Source: Staphylococcus schleiferi
Lineage (GTDB): Bacteria; Bacillota; Bacilli; Staphylococcales; Staphylococcaceae
Direction: 5' to 3'
Assembly (NCBI RefSeq): GCF_900458895.1
Contig: NZ_LR962863.1
Location: forward strand, 62,001-126,000
Length of the DNA: 64,000 nucleotides
This document shows, piece after piece, positions 37,439-47,187 of this stretch. Each line of letters begins with the position of its first letter. The first letter of the stretch is position 1. A program made the position numbers and the translations under genes. Below the pieces are notes generated by a model. That model did not search any database. It saw only the letters and a list, made by a program, of their open reading frames with translations, and was not told where the DNA came from.

Positions 37439-38443
37439 ATGCAAAATTTAAGAAATAGAAGCTTTCTCACTTTACTTGATTTTTCAAAGGAAGAAGTTGA
37501 GTTTTTATTGAACCTTTCTGAAGATTTAAAAAGAGCGAAATACGCAGGTATTGAGCAACAAACATTGAAGGGAAAAAATATTGCATTAATTTTTGAAAAA
37601 GACTCAACACGCACACGCTGTGCTTTTGAAACAGCAGCCTATGACCAAGGGGCACGTGTCACATACCTTGGCCCTACAGGCAGTCAAATGGGCAAAAAAG
37701 AAACAGTTGCGGATACAGCACGCGTATTAGGTGGCATGTACGATGGTATTGAATACCGAGGCTTCTCGCAACGTACGGTTGAAACGTTAGCAGATAAATC
37801 AGGTGTCCCTGTGTGGAATGGTCTTACAGATGAAGATCACCCAACGCAAGTGTTAGCCGACTTTTTAACCGCGAAAGAAGTTTTGAAAAAGCCTTATCAT
37901 GACATGCATTTTACTTATGTAGGAGACGGACGTAACAATGTGGCGAATGCCTTAATGGCAGGTGCAGCGATTATGGGCATGCGCTTCCATTTAGTATGTC
38001 CGAAAGCATTAAATCCAACAGATGTATTATTAAATCGTTGTAAAGCACTTGCTAAAGAAAATGGTGGCGAAATTGTAGTGACAGATGATATCGATGAAGG
38101 CGTAAAAGGTTCAGACGTAATTTATACAGACGTTTGGGTGTCTATGGGTGAGCCTGACGAAGTTTGGAAAGAACGTATTGAATTATTACAACCTTATCAA
38201 GTCAACCAACAACTCATTGAAAAAACACGTAATAAACATGTCATTTTTGAACATTGCTTGCCATCATTCCATAATACGGACACAAAAATCGGTAAAGAAA
38301 TCTATGAAAAATATGGTTTGAAAGAAATGGAAGTTACAGATGAAGTGTTTGAAAGTAAACATTCAGTTGTGTTCCAACAAGCTGAAAACCGTATGCATAC
38401 GATTAAAGCAGTGATGGTCGCAACTTTAGGAAATATTGGATAA
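37439..38443 (+). CDS. arcB: Ornithine carbamoyltransferase, catabolic type
   Basis: Interconverts ornithine + carbamoyl phosphate and citrulline + phosphate. The 334 residues carry the carbamoyl-phosphate site [24 protein letters not shown], the ornithine-binding DVWVSMGE region and [14 protein letters not shown]. Pairing with carbamate kinase 15 bases downstream and a redox/Crp-type box upstream point to the catabolic, ATP-yielding direction. No arginine deiminase gene is nearby. A biosynthetic ArgF role or a related carbamoyltransferase cannot be fully excluded. Confidence 0.9.
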   Translation: MQNLRNRSFLTLLDFSKEEVEFLLNLSEDLKRAKYAGIEQQTLKGKNIALIFEKDSTRTRCAFETAAYDQGARVTYLGPTGSQMGKKETVADTARVLGGMYDGIEYRGFSQRTVETLADKSGVPVWNGLTDEDHPTQVLADFLTAKEVLKKPYHDMHFTYVGDGRNNVANALMAGAAIMGMRFHLVCPKALNPTDVLLNRCKALAKENGGEIVVTDDIDEGVKGSDVIYTDVWVSMGEPDEVWKERIELLQPYQVNQQLIEKTRNKHVIFEHCLPSFHNTDTKIGKEIYEKYGLKEMEVTDEVFESKHSVVFQQAENRMHTIKAVMVATLGNIG

Positions 38444-38458
38444 GGGAGGTCTCACGGT

Positions 38459-39391
38459 ATGGCTAAAATCGTCGTCGCACTTGGGGGCAATGCTTTAGGC
38501 GACTCCCCAGAAGCGCAATTGGAATTGGTCAAAAGTACTGCAAAATCATTGGTTGCATTGATTGAAAAGGGTCATGAAGTTGTAATTAGCCATGGTAACG
38601 GGCCACAAGTAGGCAGTATAAATCTCGGATTAAATTATGCAGCCGAACATGAACAAGGTCCCCCTTTCCCATTTCCGGAATGTGGTGCCATGAGCCAAGC
38701 TTATATTGGCTATCAACTTCAACAAAGTCTTCAAAATGAATTACATCAACTGGGTATTCAAAAACCTGTCGTTACGCTCGTTACACAAACATTAGTCAAT
38801 AAAGATGACGAAGCATTTAACCATCCAACAAAACCGATTGGCATGTTTTATGATAAAGCACTCGCAGACACGATTGCTCAAGAACGACATTATACTTTTG
38901 TAGAAGACTCTGGACGAGGCTATCGTCGTGTTGTGCCGTCACCTGAACCGATTGAAATTGTAGAGCTTGAAAGTATTGCCGCTTTAATTGATCAAGGCAA
39001 TCTCGTTATATCAAGCGGTGGCGGGGGCATCCCTGTCGTAAAAAATCAAGATGGCACACTGCATGGAGTGGATGCTGTCATTGATAAAGATAAATCAAGT
39101 GCCTTATTAGGAGCCAAGTTACAATCTGATCAGCTGATTATTTTAACAACTGTTGATTATATCTATTTGAATTATGGTAAAGCGGACCAAGAGGCATTGA
39201 AAAATGTAACTGCTTCTGAAATGGAACATCATATTAACGAAGGCCACTTTGCGCAAGGAAGTATGCTTCCAAAAGTAGAAGCTTCCTTAGCTTTTATTAA
39301 AAATAACCCTAAAGGTGAAGTAATTGTCACGTCATTAGAGCGATTAGATGACGCATTAAACGGGCAAGTGGGCACAGTCATAAAAAAATAA
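38459..39391 (+). CDS. arcC: Carbamate kinase
   Basis: Uses carbamoyl phosphate and ADP to make ATP, ammonia and CO2. The 310 residues have family features [46 protein letters not shown] and [19 protein letters not shown] lies before the ATG. Translated together with arcB and followed by a terminator at 39433-39488. Confidence 0.94.
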   Translation: MAKIVVALGGNALGDSPEAQLELVKSTAKSLVALIEKGHEVVISHGNGPQVGSINLGLNYAAEHEQGPPFPFPECGAMSQAYIGYQLQQSLQNELHQLGIQKPVVTLVTQTLVNKDDEAFNHPTKPIGMFYDKALADTIAQERHYTFVEDSGRGYRRVVPSPEPIEIVELESIAALIDQGNLVISSGGGGIPVVKNQDGTLHGVDAVIDKDKSSALLGAKLQSDQLIILTTVDYIYLNYGKADQEALKNVTASEMEHHINEGHFAQGSMLPKVEASLAFIKNNPKGEVIVTSLERLDDALNGQVGTVIKK

Positions 39392-39432
39392 ATTTGTGAC
39401 CACAAGATGCGCGATGGAATGCACAACCGCAC

Positions 39433-39488
39433 AAGTCTGAACCGTTTGTACAATACCGTCATTGTCACAACGTGTTCAGGCTTTTTTA
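39433..39488 (+). terminator. Terminator after arcC
   Basis: AAGTCTGAAC and GTTCAGGCTT pair (one wobble) around a loop that contains a minor hairpin; TTTTTT follows. Confidence 0.8.
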
Positions 39489-39598
39489 AGTGTCAAAACA
39501 GAGGAATTGTTTAAAAGCCTAACGTGAGGATAATCTAATTTATTGAAAATTGACATGTTAGGGTATAAGTAGATAGGACTTTAAATGTATGCAGTCAA

Positions 39599-39724
39599 AT
39601 GATTCAAGCGCTATATGTAAATGAAGGCGTAGAATGGGTGAATACACCTGCACGTCTATCGTTCAAAGATGACTCGAATCAACGCATCGTCTACTTCCCA
39701 TTTCTGAACGGCGCCATAATGTAA
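39599..39724 (+). pseudogene. Possible gene remnant (41 codons)
   Basis: The 39489-39917 gap contains this ATG frame. Its product (NEGVEWVNTPARLSFKDD then RIVYFPFLNGAIM) reads like the end of a real protein. It has no ribosome binding site and I do not recognise the family. The rest of the gap shows no RNA gene. Confidence 0.25.
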
Positions 39725-39917
39725 ATATAAAGAAATGGCCTGTATATGCGTTTTGCTGAATCTATTTTTTCATATTGAGATAAGCAAAAGCGTCGATTCA
39801 TTACGAATTGTCTTATTTTATCATCTTCCTACAACATAGAATCTTCATCATTTGATAGTGTTTGAATTCTATTTTTATCGCCGCATTGCGGCATCTTGTC
39901 AAAAGGAGATGACCATC

Positions 39918-41519
39918 ATGGAGGATACGAATCCACCTGTGAACATGAAAGACAAAAATCAATCACATGATTATGACGCAACGCCACATAAAAAGAAATT
40001 TAAACTCAAAATGCCGGGTGCATTTGTGATTTTATTTATCTTAACCGTTGTGGCTGTACTTGCGACGTGGATGATTCCAGCGGGGGCTTATTCAAAATTA
40101 TCGTATGAACCTTCTTCACAAGAACTTAAAATTGTAAACCCTCATCAAGAAGTTAAGAAAGTGCCAGCCACGCAACAACAATTAGATAAAATGGGCGTAA
40201 AAATTAAAATCGAACAGTTCAAATCTGGCGCGATTAACAAGCCTGTTTCAATCCCAAATACTTATGAACGTCTTAAACAAAAACCAGCAGGACCGAGTGA
40301 AATCACGAATGCAATGGTCAACGGGACAATTGAGGCTGTAGATATAATGGTCTTTATCTTTGTGCTCGGAGGCTTAATAGGCGTTGTCAGTGCCAGCGGT
40401 TCTTTTGAATCCGGATTGCTCGCTTTAACGAAAAAAACTAAGGGACATGAGTTTTTACTGATTTTCATGGTTTCTATTTTAATGGTCCTTGGTGGGACAC
40501 TTTGCGGTATTGAAGAAGAGGCTGTTGCTTTCTATCCAATACTGGTGCCAATATTTATTGCGATGGGTTATGACTCTATCGTCTGTGTTGGGGCTATCTT
40601 TTTAGCCAGTTCGATAGGGACGACCTTTTCTACGATTAATCCATTCTCAGTCGTCATTGCTTCTAATGCTGCAGGGATTACCTTTACTGAAGGGCTCTAT
40701 TGGCGCGTTGCTGGCTGTATCATCGGGGCTATCTTTGTAGTCGGTTATTTATATTGGTATGCTAAAAAAATCAAAAAAGATCCCAAAGCTTCTTATGCAT
40801 ACGAAGATCGAGAAGCGTTTAATGAACAATGGTCTGTTATGGGGAAAGATGAACACGCCGATCATTTTACTTGGCGTAAAAAAATCATCTTAATCTTATT
40901 TGTGATTCCATTTCCATTAATGGTTTGGGGTGTCATGACACAAGGTTGGTGGTTCTCTGTTATGGCTTCCATGTTTCTTGCAGTGACGATTATTATTATG
41001 TTTATTGCAGGTACAGGTAAGCACGGATTAGGCGAAAAAGGAACCGTTGATGCTTTTGTGAAAGGGGCATCAAGCTTAGTAGGTGTTTCACTCATTATCG
41101 GACTCGCACGTGGAATTAACTTAGTGATGAATGAAGGACTTATTTCAGATACGATACTCCATTTTTCATCTACACTTGTTCAACATGTGAACGGTCCGTT
41201 ATTTATTATCATTATGTTAATCATCTTCTTTTTCTTAGGTTTTATTGTGCCATCATCATCAGGTCTTGCTGTCCTTTCAATGCCTATTTTTGCACCACTT
41301 GCTGATACAGTCGGTATACCACGATTTGTCATGGTGACAGCATATCAGTTTGGTCAATACGCGATGCTATTTTTAGCACCAACCGGACTGGTCATGGCGA
41401 CATTACAGATGCTCGATATGAAATATTCACATTGGTTACGTTTTGTGTGGCCTGTCGTCGTATTTGTTCTCGTATTTGGTGGTGCGATGTTAATTACACA
41501 AGTTCTCGTTTATTCATAA
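39918..41519 (+). CDS. YfcC/ArcD-type amino acid carrier (DcuC superfamily)
   Basis: Polytopic carrier of 533 residues, with a polar N-terminal tail (about 35 residues) before KLKMPGAFVILFILTVV and about 12 membrane helices. Family stretches include VFIFVLGGLIGVVSASGSFESG, LGGTLCGIEEEAVAFYPILVPI and FIVPSSSGLAVLSMPIFAPLAD. Placement after arcB-arcC suggests exchange of arginine or citrulline with ornithine, as for ArcD. Start at ATG 39918, 9 bases after AAGGAG; the ATG at 39909 is too close and the frame to 39852 has no site. Confidence 0.82.
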   Translation: MEDTNPPVNMKDKNQSHDYDATPHKKKFKLKMPGAFVILFILTVVAVLATWMIPAGAYSKLSYEPSSQELKIVNPHQEVKKVPATQQQLDKMGVKIKIEQFKSGAINKPVSIPNTYERLKQKPAGPSEITNAMVNGTIEAVDIMVFIFVLGGLIGVVSASGSFESGLLALTKKTKGHEFLLIFMVSILMVLGGTLCGIEEEAVAFYPILVPIFIAMGYDSIVCVGAIFLASSIGTTFSTINPFSVVIASNAAGITFTEGLYWRVAGCIIGAIFVVGYLYWYAKKIKKDPKASYAYEDREAFNEQWSVMGKDEHADHFTWRKKIILILFVIPFPLMVWGVMTQGWWFSVMASMFLAVTIIIMFIAGTGKHGLGEKGTVDAFVKGASSLVGVSLIIGLARGINLVMNEGLISDTILHFSSTLVQHVNGPLFIIIMLIIFFFLGFIVPSSSGLAVLSMPIFAPLADTVGIPRFVMVTAYQFGQYAMLFLAPTGLVMATLQMLDMKYSHWLRFVWPVVVFVLVFGGAMLITQVLVYS

Positions 41520-41524
41520 AAAAT

Positions 41525-41570
41525 AAACCGGTGGAGGCGGAAATCGAGTGCCTTCATCGGTTTAATGTTT
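41525..41570 (+). terminator. Terminator after the ArcD-type carrier
   Basis: AAACCGGTGGAGG pairs with CCTTCATCGGTTT (two wobbles); TTTTATTT follows. Confidence 0.75.
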
Positions 41571-41632
41571 TATTTAGGCTTACCCGTCATCATCATTTTA
41601 ATCATCACAGCGCAGTCATATATATGTGCTTA

Positions 41633-42367
41633 TTAGTCCAACTGTTGTAGCGCTTCAACGACACCTACCATATCATCGTGAATGACTAAATTAGCGTGAC
41701 TGTCATAAGGGGTAGGATCTCTGTTAATAATCACAAGGTTTTCTCCTTCAAATTCGGAAATCAAACCTGCTGCAGGTTGGACAACAAGTGATGACCCTAA
41801 CACGACGAGTGTATCCGCTGCTTTGATTTTAAAAACTGCATTCAATAAAGTGGACTGATTTAATGCCTCGCCATAAAGCACGATGTCAGGACGAATTGGA
41901 CTGCCATTACGCTCACTTTGGTATAAATTTTTGGCGATAACCTCTTCTTTCGTATAAGTTTCATTGCCTTCTACTGCATAAAAACGATTTAACGTCCCGT
42001 GCAGTTCGTCTACATTGTGACTACCAGCGTCTGTATGCAATCCATCGATATTTTGAGTGATCACACCGAGTGAACATTGATTTTTTTCTAATTGTGCAAT
42101 CCATTGATGGACAGGATTAGGCGCTTTATCCGCAAATAATAAATATTGATGACAGAAATCCATAAATCCAATTGGATCACTGTGTAAATAATCCGCACTC
42201 AACAAATATTCAGGAGAATACCCTTTTTTAGAAATTTCATCATATAAACCTCCGATAGAACGGAAATCAGGAATACCACTTGCTACAGAAACACCAGCGC
42301 CAGTGAAAAAAACGATTTTATGAGACTGATTCATGATCGTTTTTAATTTTTCAATGCTTTCATTCAT
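41633..42367 (-). CDS. Sir2-family NAD-dependent deacylase lacking the zinc cysteines
   Basis: Sirtuin of 244 residues. The NAD-binding and catalytic parts are intact: FFTGAGVSVASGIPDFRS (about residues 20-37), TQNIDGLH, catalytic His in DELHGTLNRFY (His 123), and GSSLVVQPAAG. The zinc module should read CxxC-x16-CxxC between FY and IRPD. Here the four positions are Ala 131, Gly 134, Ser 151 and Asn 154 with no length change, so all zinc ligands are gone. Sirtuins normally need this structural zinc. Either the module is stabilised otherwise or activity is altered. It is followed by its own start region at 42368-42585 and is not in an operon. Confidence 0.88.
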   Translation of the reverse strand: MNESIEKLKTIMNQSHKIVFFTGAGVSVASGIPDFRSIGGLYDEISKKGYSPEYLLSADYLHSDPIGFMDFCHQYLLFADKAPNPVHQWIAQLEKNQCSLGVITQNIDGLHTDAGSHNVDELHGTLNRFYAVEGNETYTKEEVIAKNLYQSERNGSPIRPDIVLYGEALNQSTLLNAVFKIKAADTLVVLGSSLVVQPAAGLISEFEGENLVIINRDPTPYDSHANLVIHDDMVGVVEALQQLD

Positions 42368-42585
42368 ACCTTTTCACTCCATATCAATAAAATCTCTTTG
42401 CTTAGCGTTAACATTTTAATACGTTACGGTAATAATATAGTCATTTTAACAAATATGTTATTTTTAAGCGAAAAGCGTCCAGTAAGAGGATATTAAAAGG
42501 GGAATAAAAAGGTGTAGAGCCAATCTGAGGTTTTTTTGAGCCGGTTCCTTTATACTATTAAAAAAGAGAGAATAGAGGTCATGAC

Positions 42586-43457
42586 ATGAAAAAGAAATGG
42601 ATTTGGGGTACCACTGTTTTAATCGTTGTCTTAATCGTTGGATTGTTTGTTACGGTTTCGTTTAATCGCCATCAGGCTAATTCTAAAAATCACTATAATA
42701 CGAAACTTGTGAAAAGTCAGACACCCACATTATTTTTACATGGCTATGGCGGTAGCATTAATTCTGAAAATTTATGGTTAAAGAGGCAAAAGATCAAGGT
42801 GTCACAGATGATGTGATTAGAGCACAGGTCTCATCCAAAGGCGATGTCACGCTAAAAGGAAAATGGTCAAAAAATGCAGTAAATCCAATTGTGCAAGTTG
42901 AATTTGCTGATAATAAAAACGAAGATCCTGAAGAAAATGCAAAATGGTTTAAAAATGTGCTCGAAAAACTGCAAGATGAATACCATATTAATAAATTCAA
43001 CTTTGTAGGTCACTCAATGGCGAATATGTCGTTTGCGCATTATATGTTGTTATATGGTGAAGATCATTCATTGCCGCAATTAAATAAACAAGTCAATATA
43101 GCGGGAACATTTAATGGCGTTATTAACGTCAATGAGAAAGTTAATGAAATTAGTGTAGATAAAGAGGGTAAACCAAGTCGGATGAATCCACCTTATCAAA
43201 AGTTACTTAAATTGAAATCGATTTATAAAGGTAAAGATATTGGCGTATTGAACATTTATGGTGACTTGGAAGACAGCACGCACTCTGACGGCAGTGTGTC
43301 CGTAAGTTCTGCAAAATCTTTAAAATATCTATTAGGCGATAGTCCGAAATCATACAAAGAATTAGAATTCAAAGGAAAAGAAGCAGAGCACAGTGAATTA
43401 CATGAAAATAGCGATGTTGCCGATCAAATCATCCAATTTTTATGGGGAGAAATGTAA
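42586..43457 (+). pseudogene. DUF915 alpha/beta hydrolase, split by a frameshift
   Basis: Two reading frames together make one cell-surface alpha/beta hydrolase of the DUF915 family. The first part (42586-42816) has a membrane anchor and TPTLFLHGYGGSINSEN. The rest (42774-43457) continues MVKEAKDQGVTDDVI, nucleophile elbow FVGHSMANMSFAHY, and a C-terminal His in AEHSELHENSDV. The joint falls at AAATTTA (42768-42774). A -1 shift there gives an uninterrupted protein of about 290 residues with no gap against the family pattern SE-x-x-MV. Loss of one A from a run is the simplest cause; slippage could restore some product. Confidence 0.75.
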
Positions 43458-43512
43458 AAAATAAGTAGGGTGAGAAAATAAAATAGGCAGCGTTTTTAAA
43501 GGGGGGATCTTG

Positions 43513-44403
43513 ATGAAAGAACAAGACTATAAAATTCTTTCTTTACTTCATCAAGAAAAAAATTTAACTAGAGTAGCAGAAAAATTATTTATTTCTCAAC
43601 CTGCTTTAACCTATAGAGTGAAGAAAATCGAACAAGAATTTGGCATCTCACTAACAAAGAAATTTGGTAAAAATATTGAATTTACTCCTGAAGGTGAGTA
43701 TCTTATTCAGTTTTCAAATAAAATTTTACATGATATACAAAATTTGAAAAATAGTATAAGTGAGATTAAATCGTCGATACCTAATAGTTTTAAACTAGGT
43801 GCAAATCATAACTTTATTAAGTATCATTTACCTTTTATTCTTAAAGGATTCCTATCAATAGAGCCTAATTTAAAAATGAATATAGATAGTGGTTGGAGCT
43901 CAGAAGTTATGCAAAAATTGGAAAACAATGAGTTAGATGTCGCTATTATTACTGGTGATTATCAATGGTGTGGAAAGAAAATATTTTTAAAAAAGGGCCC
44001 GATTACTTTAATAAGTAGTAGACCAATTAATTTGGATAGTTTACCAGAAATACCTAGAATTAATTATAAGCCACAAAAGAACTACAAAGCATATGTTGAG
44101 TTGGAGTATTCAATTACTAAGTTAATTAATGATTGGTGGCAAAGTAGATACAATGTTGAAGGAAATATAGTGATAGAATCAGATAAAGTTGAACTTTGTA
44201 AAAAACTGGTCCAAGAGCAGATGGGATATTCTATTATTCCATATACTTGTATTGATAAAAATGAAGAATTTTATCAATATAATTTAGTGGATAGAAAAGG
44301 TAGAGAATTATATAGAAAAACATGGTTATTTTATAGAGAATCTGCAAAAGAAAATAACCATGTTCATAATTTTATAGAATATTGTGAAAACTACTTTTGC
44401 TAA
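43513..44403 (+). CDS. LysR-family transcriptional regulator
   Basis: LysR-type regulator of 296 residues. The N-terminal winged helix reads LTRVAEKLFISQPALTYRVKKIEQEFG (about residues 18-44), followed by a substrate-binding domain. ATG at 43513 lies just after GGGGGGA; a TTG one codon upstream is also possible. It converges on and overlaps by 4 bases the carrier gene at 44400, an unusual arrangement since LysR genes are usually divergent from their targets. It probably controls the carrier/M20 pair. The region 43.5-47 kb is visibly more AT-rich than the sbn genes. Confidence 0.85.
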   Translation: MKEQDYKILSLLHQEKNLTRVAEKLFISQPALTYRVKKIEQEFGISLTKKFGKNIEFTPEGEYLIQFSNKILHDIQNLKNSISEIKSSIPNSFKLGANHNFIKYHLPFILKGFLSIEPNLKMNIDSGWSSEVMQKLENNELDVAIITGDYQWCGKKIFLKKGPITLISSRPINLDSLPEIPRINYKPQKNYKAYVELEYSITKLINDWWQSRYNVEGNIVIESDKVELCKKLVQEQMGYSIIPYTCIDKNEEFYQYNLVDRKGRELYRKTWLFYRESAKENNHVHNFIEYCENYFC

Positions 44404-45788
44404 GGGCCATAGTTTATCAATACAGCAATGATTAGAAATATTGCACCTACAAGTGTCCACCATAAAACTAATGGAAATGCAAATTTTAGCCACCTAGTCC
44501 AAGGAATACCACCAATCGCAAGTACAGACATTAGAACACCGGAAAAAGGGGTAATTATATTCGTTATACCGTCTCCAAGTTTAAAAGCTAATACAGTTGT
44601 TTGTCTTGTTAAACCTATAATATCACCTATTGGTGCCATTATGGGCATAACGATAGAAGCTTGCCCGCTACCTGAACTCACAAGAATATTAAATAACCAA
44701 TTGAACGCAAACATCGCTAGAGCTCCAACCATTGTAGGTAGTTCTTGCATGTGTGCTGTTGCGATATGAGTTATGGTATCTAAGATATTTGCTTCTTTAA
44801 AAATAACTATGATTGATCTAGCAATTCCAATAATAATTGCGCCATATGTTAATTTTCTGACACCTGTCATGAATGTATTAACAAAATCATTCGGTTTAAT
44901 TTTATTAATTACTGCTATTATTATTGAGTTTAATATGAATATGCCAGCCAACTCATTTACTGACCATTCATATTTAAATACACCGAACAAAAAGACCGCT
45001 ATACCAGCTATAAAAATAAAAATGGTAAGCATATGCTTTTTATTAAATTTTTCAAATTCATAATTGGTGTCAACAACCTCTACAGGAAATGGATTGTCTT
45101 TTAATATGCTTTTTGAAGGATCCATGCTAATTTTTTTAGTGTATCTGCAAATATATATGATTGTAACGGTAATGAGTGCGAAGAAAATGATGATTCTAAA
45201 CCAAGCACCTGAAAATAAAGGAACTCCAGCTATTTTTTGTGCTACACCCATAATTGCTGGGTCAAACGTTCCTACAGCGCCGCCTGCAAAATTTCCAAGA
45301 TATACCATTGAAACACCTACAACAGCATCTAAATTCATAGCTCTAGCAAGCATTATACCAATAGGAATAAATGCTATAACTGTATTTCCAGATACGCCTA
45401 CTTGATGCATGATACCAAATAGAGAAGCGATACTTATAATTAATAAATATTTTCTACCTTTAGTTTTATCTACTAATGCATTTATCCCACTATATGTGGC
45501 ACCAGTAGAATCTATGATGGCTATAGCACCTCCGATGATTAATACTAAAAATATAATATTTGCACTTTCAATTAACCCTTGAGGAATCGCAGTGATAAAA
45601 TCAATAATACTTGTTGGATTTTTAGTGGTTGAGTGAAATGAATTAGGAATTATTTCATGGATTCCCTCTATTGTTTTTCGTTTGTATTTTCCTGATGGCA
45701 GAATATAAGTAAGTATAGCAGCAACTATAGACATTATAAATATGATTATAATGGCATCTGGAAAGGTTTTTCCACCCTTTTGTTTCAT
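44400..45788 (-). CDS. YfcC-family carrier (DcuC superfamily)
   Basis: Polytopic carrier of 462 residues, paralogous to those at 39918 and 48762. Features: GGKTFPDAIIIIFIMSI at the N-terminus, ANIIFLVLIIGGAIAIIDSTGA, FGIMHQVGVSGNTVIAFIPIG and SSGSGQASIVMPIMAPIGD. Start at ATG 45788 behind GGGGTG. It lies 20 bases after the M20 hydrolase gene, so uptake of an acylated amino acid or dipeptide and hydrolysis are probably coupled. Its stop codon shares bases with the LysR stop. Confidence 0.85.
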   Translation of the reverse strand: MKQKGGKTFPDAIIIIFIMSIVAAILTYILPSGKYKRKTIEGIHEIIPNSFHSTTKNPTSIIDFITAIPQGLIESANIIFLVLIIGGAIAIIDSTGATYSGINALVDKTKGRKYLLIISIASLFGIMHQVGVSGNTVIAFIPIGIMLARAMNLDAVVGVSMVYLGNFAGGAVGTFDPAIMGVAQKIAGVPLFSGAWFRIIIFFALITVTIIYICRYTKKISMDPSKSILKDNPFPVEVVDTNYEFEKFNKKHMLTIFIFIAGIAVFLFGVFKYEWSVNELAGIFILNSIIIAVINKIKPNDFVNTFMTGVRKLTYGAIIIGIARSIIVIFKEANILDTITHIATAHMQELPTMVGALAMFAFNWLFNILVSSGSGQASIVMPIMAPIGDIIGLTRQTTVLAFKLGDGITNIITPFSGVLMSVLAIGGIPWTRWLKFAFPLVLWWTLVGAIFLIIAVLINYGP

Positions 45789-45808
45789 TGGCAAACACCC
45801 CAATCTTG

Positions 45809-46990
45809 TTAAACCTCTTTTTTTGCTTTAGCAAACTCATTTTTAATTTTTAATCGTAAATTGTTATCTGTTAAAAAGTCTACAATTGTATAACTTAAAG
45901 CTTTACTAGCTATGCGAATCGCATTATAAGCTTCTAGAGTTTTCCCAGCTTTTACCCAGGCATCAGTATGGTTTGGTGTATTGAAAGGAACAAAAGCTGT
46001 TCTTAAACAAGCCCCGGGGACATCATGGGTCACTAAACTGAAATCTGTCGATCCAGTTTTTTCTCTAGGAGCTGTTATTTGTACAGCGCCGACTTCCTGG
46101 GCATTTTTCAAAAGTACATCATTTAATGACTGAACATTAACTTTACTTTCCAGTTGTTTTAATATTTTTATTTGAACTTGTGTTTCTGTTGCTAAAGCTG
46201 CACCTTCAGCAACTTTATATACTCTCTTTAGTAATTCGTTTAAATTTTTACGTTTCTCTGCTCTAATTGAAAACTGTGCGGATGCTTCATCAGGAACAAT
46301 ATTGACAGCTTGACCTCCATTTGTAATAATACCGTGCATCCGAACATCGCTAGTAACATGCTCGCGCAAGTATTCGATGCCGTTAAATAACATCATCACC
46401 CCATCTAAAGCACTTCTCCCAAGTTCAGGTGAAACTGCTGCATGTGAAGGTGTTCCTTTGAATTCAAAATTTATTTTATTTATAGCTAAAGATTTAACAT
46501 CTACAGTGGTTCTATCGCCACCATGCATCATTAGAGCCAAGTCTAGCTCTTTAAATATCCCTTCTTTTTGCATTGGAATTTTTCCACTAGTCGTTTCTTC
46601 CGCTGGGGTTCCAATGACCTTTAGTATAAAATTTAAATCTTTGCATGTTTTTGCTATAGCAACAGCTGCTCCTACAATTGAAGGGGACTGTAAATTGTGA
46701 CCACAACCATGCCCTAAACCAGCTAATGCATCATATTCACAAATTAAGCCGATAGTTAAAGCTTTATTTGTTGCATTATGATTTTTAAATGAAGCGATGA
46801 AAGCAGTTGATAAATCAGATATATTTTTTTGTATAGAAAAACCATATTTTTCAAGCAATGATGTGATTTTATTAACAGCTTCAAATTCTTGATTTCCTAA
46901 CTCAGGGTGATCGTGAATATAGTCGTTTAGTTCAAATAATTCCTGTTCAATACTTTTTAATAAATTATCAATTCTATATTTATGGTTCAT
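45809..46990 (-). CDS. M20-family amidohydrolase (AbgA/AbgB-like)
   Basis: Metal-dependent peptidase or aminoacylase of 393 residues related to p-aminobenzoyl-glutamate hydrolase subunits and M20D peptidases. Metal-site regions visible: ICEYDALAGLGHGCGHNLQ, TPAEETTSGKIPMQ, LMMHGGDRT and a late NTPNHTDAW. The dimerisation domain starts with FEFKGTPSHAAVSPELGRSALD. RBS GGAGTGGAG. A perfect 20-bp palindrome lies immediately upstream. Substrate is unknown; the carrier encoded next suggests an imported amide. Confidence 0.85.
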   Translation of the reverse strand: MNHKYRIDNLLKSIEQELFELNDYIHDHPELGNQEFEAVNKITSLLEKYGFSIQKNISDLSTAFIASFKNHNATNKALTIGLICEYDALAGLGHGCGHNLQSPSIVGAAVAIAKTCKDLNFILKVIGTPAEETTSGKIPMQKEGIFKELDLALMMHGGDRTTVDVKSLAINKINFEFKGTPSHAAVSPELGRSALDGVMMLFNGIEYLREHVTSDVRMHGIITNGGQAVNIVPDEASAQFSIRAEKRKNLNELLKRVYKVAEGAALATETQVQIKILKQLESKVNVQSLNDVLLKNAQEVGAVQITAPREKTGSTDFSLVTHDVPGACLRTAFVPFNTPNHTDAWVKAGKTLEAYNAIRIASKALSYTIVDFLTDNNLRLKIKNEFAKAKKEV

Positions 46991-47001
46991 AGCTCCACTC
47001 C

Positions 47002-47021
47002 TTAAGAAAGCGCTTTCTTAA
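47002..47021. promoter_or_regulatory. Perfect 20-bp palindrome upstream of the M20/carrier operon
   Basis: TTAAGAAAGCGCTTTCTTAA is fully self-complementary. Its core AGAAAGCGCTTTCT matches the symmetric cre sequence TGAAAGCGCTTTCA at 12 of 14 positions. It is 11 bases before the M20 start, where binding would block transcription or translation; CcpA or another LacI-family repressor is likely. Confidence 0.6.
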
Positions 47022-47187
47022 TATAAAGTTATCATTTAAATAATATAGAGTGAAATTCAAATTTTTTAAGTAACTATAAAATTATTCTATAGTTAGTAAT
47101 GTTTATCTGAGAGTAATTAGTAATTGATTTGACTCAAAAAAATCCCTTGCTATTTATTAAGCAAGGGAAATTCATAGAGATTTGTTA

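Noticed and set aside
42774..43457. Treating the second part of the DUF915 hydrolase as an independent gene
   Set aside because: It lacks a ribosome binding site and its N-terminus is mid-domain; the anchor and first strand are encoded in the preceding frame.
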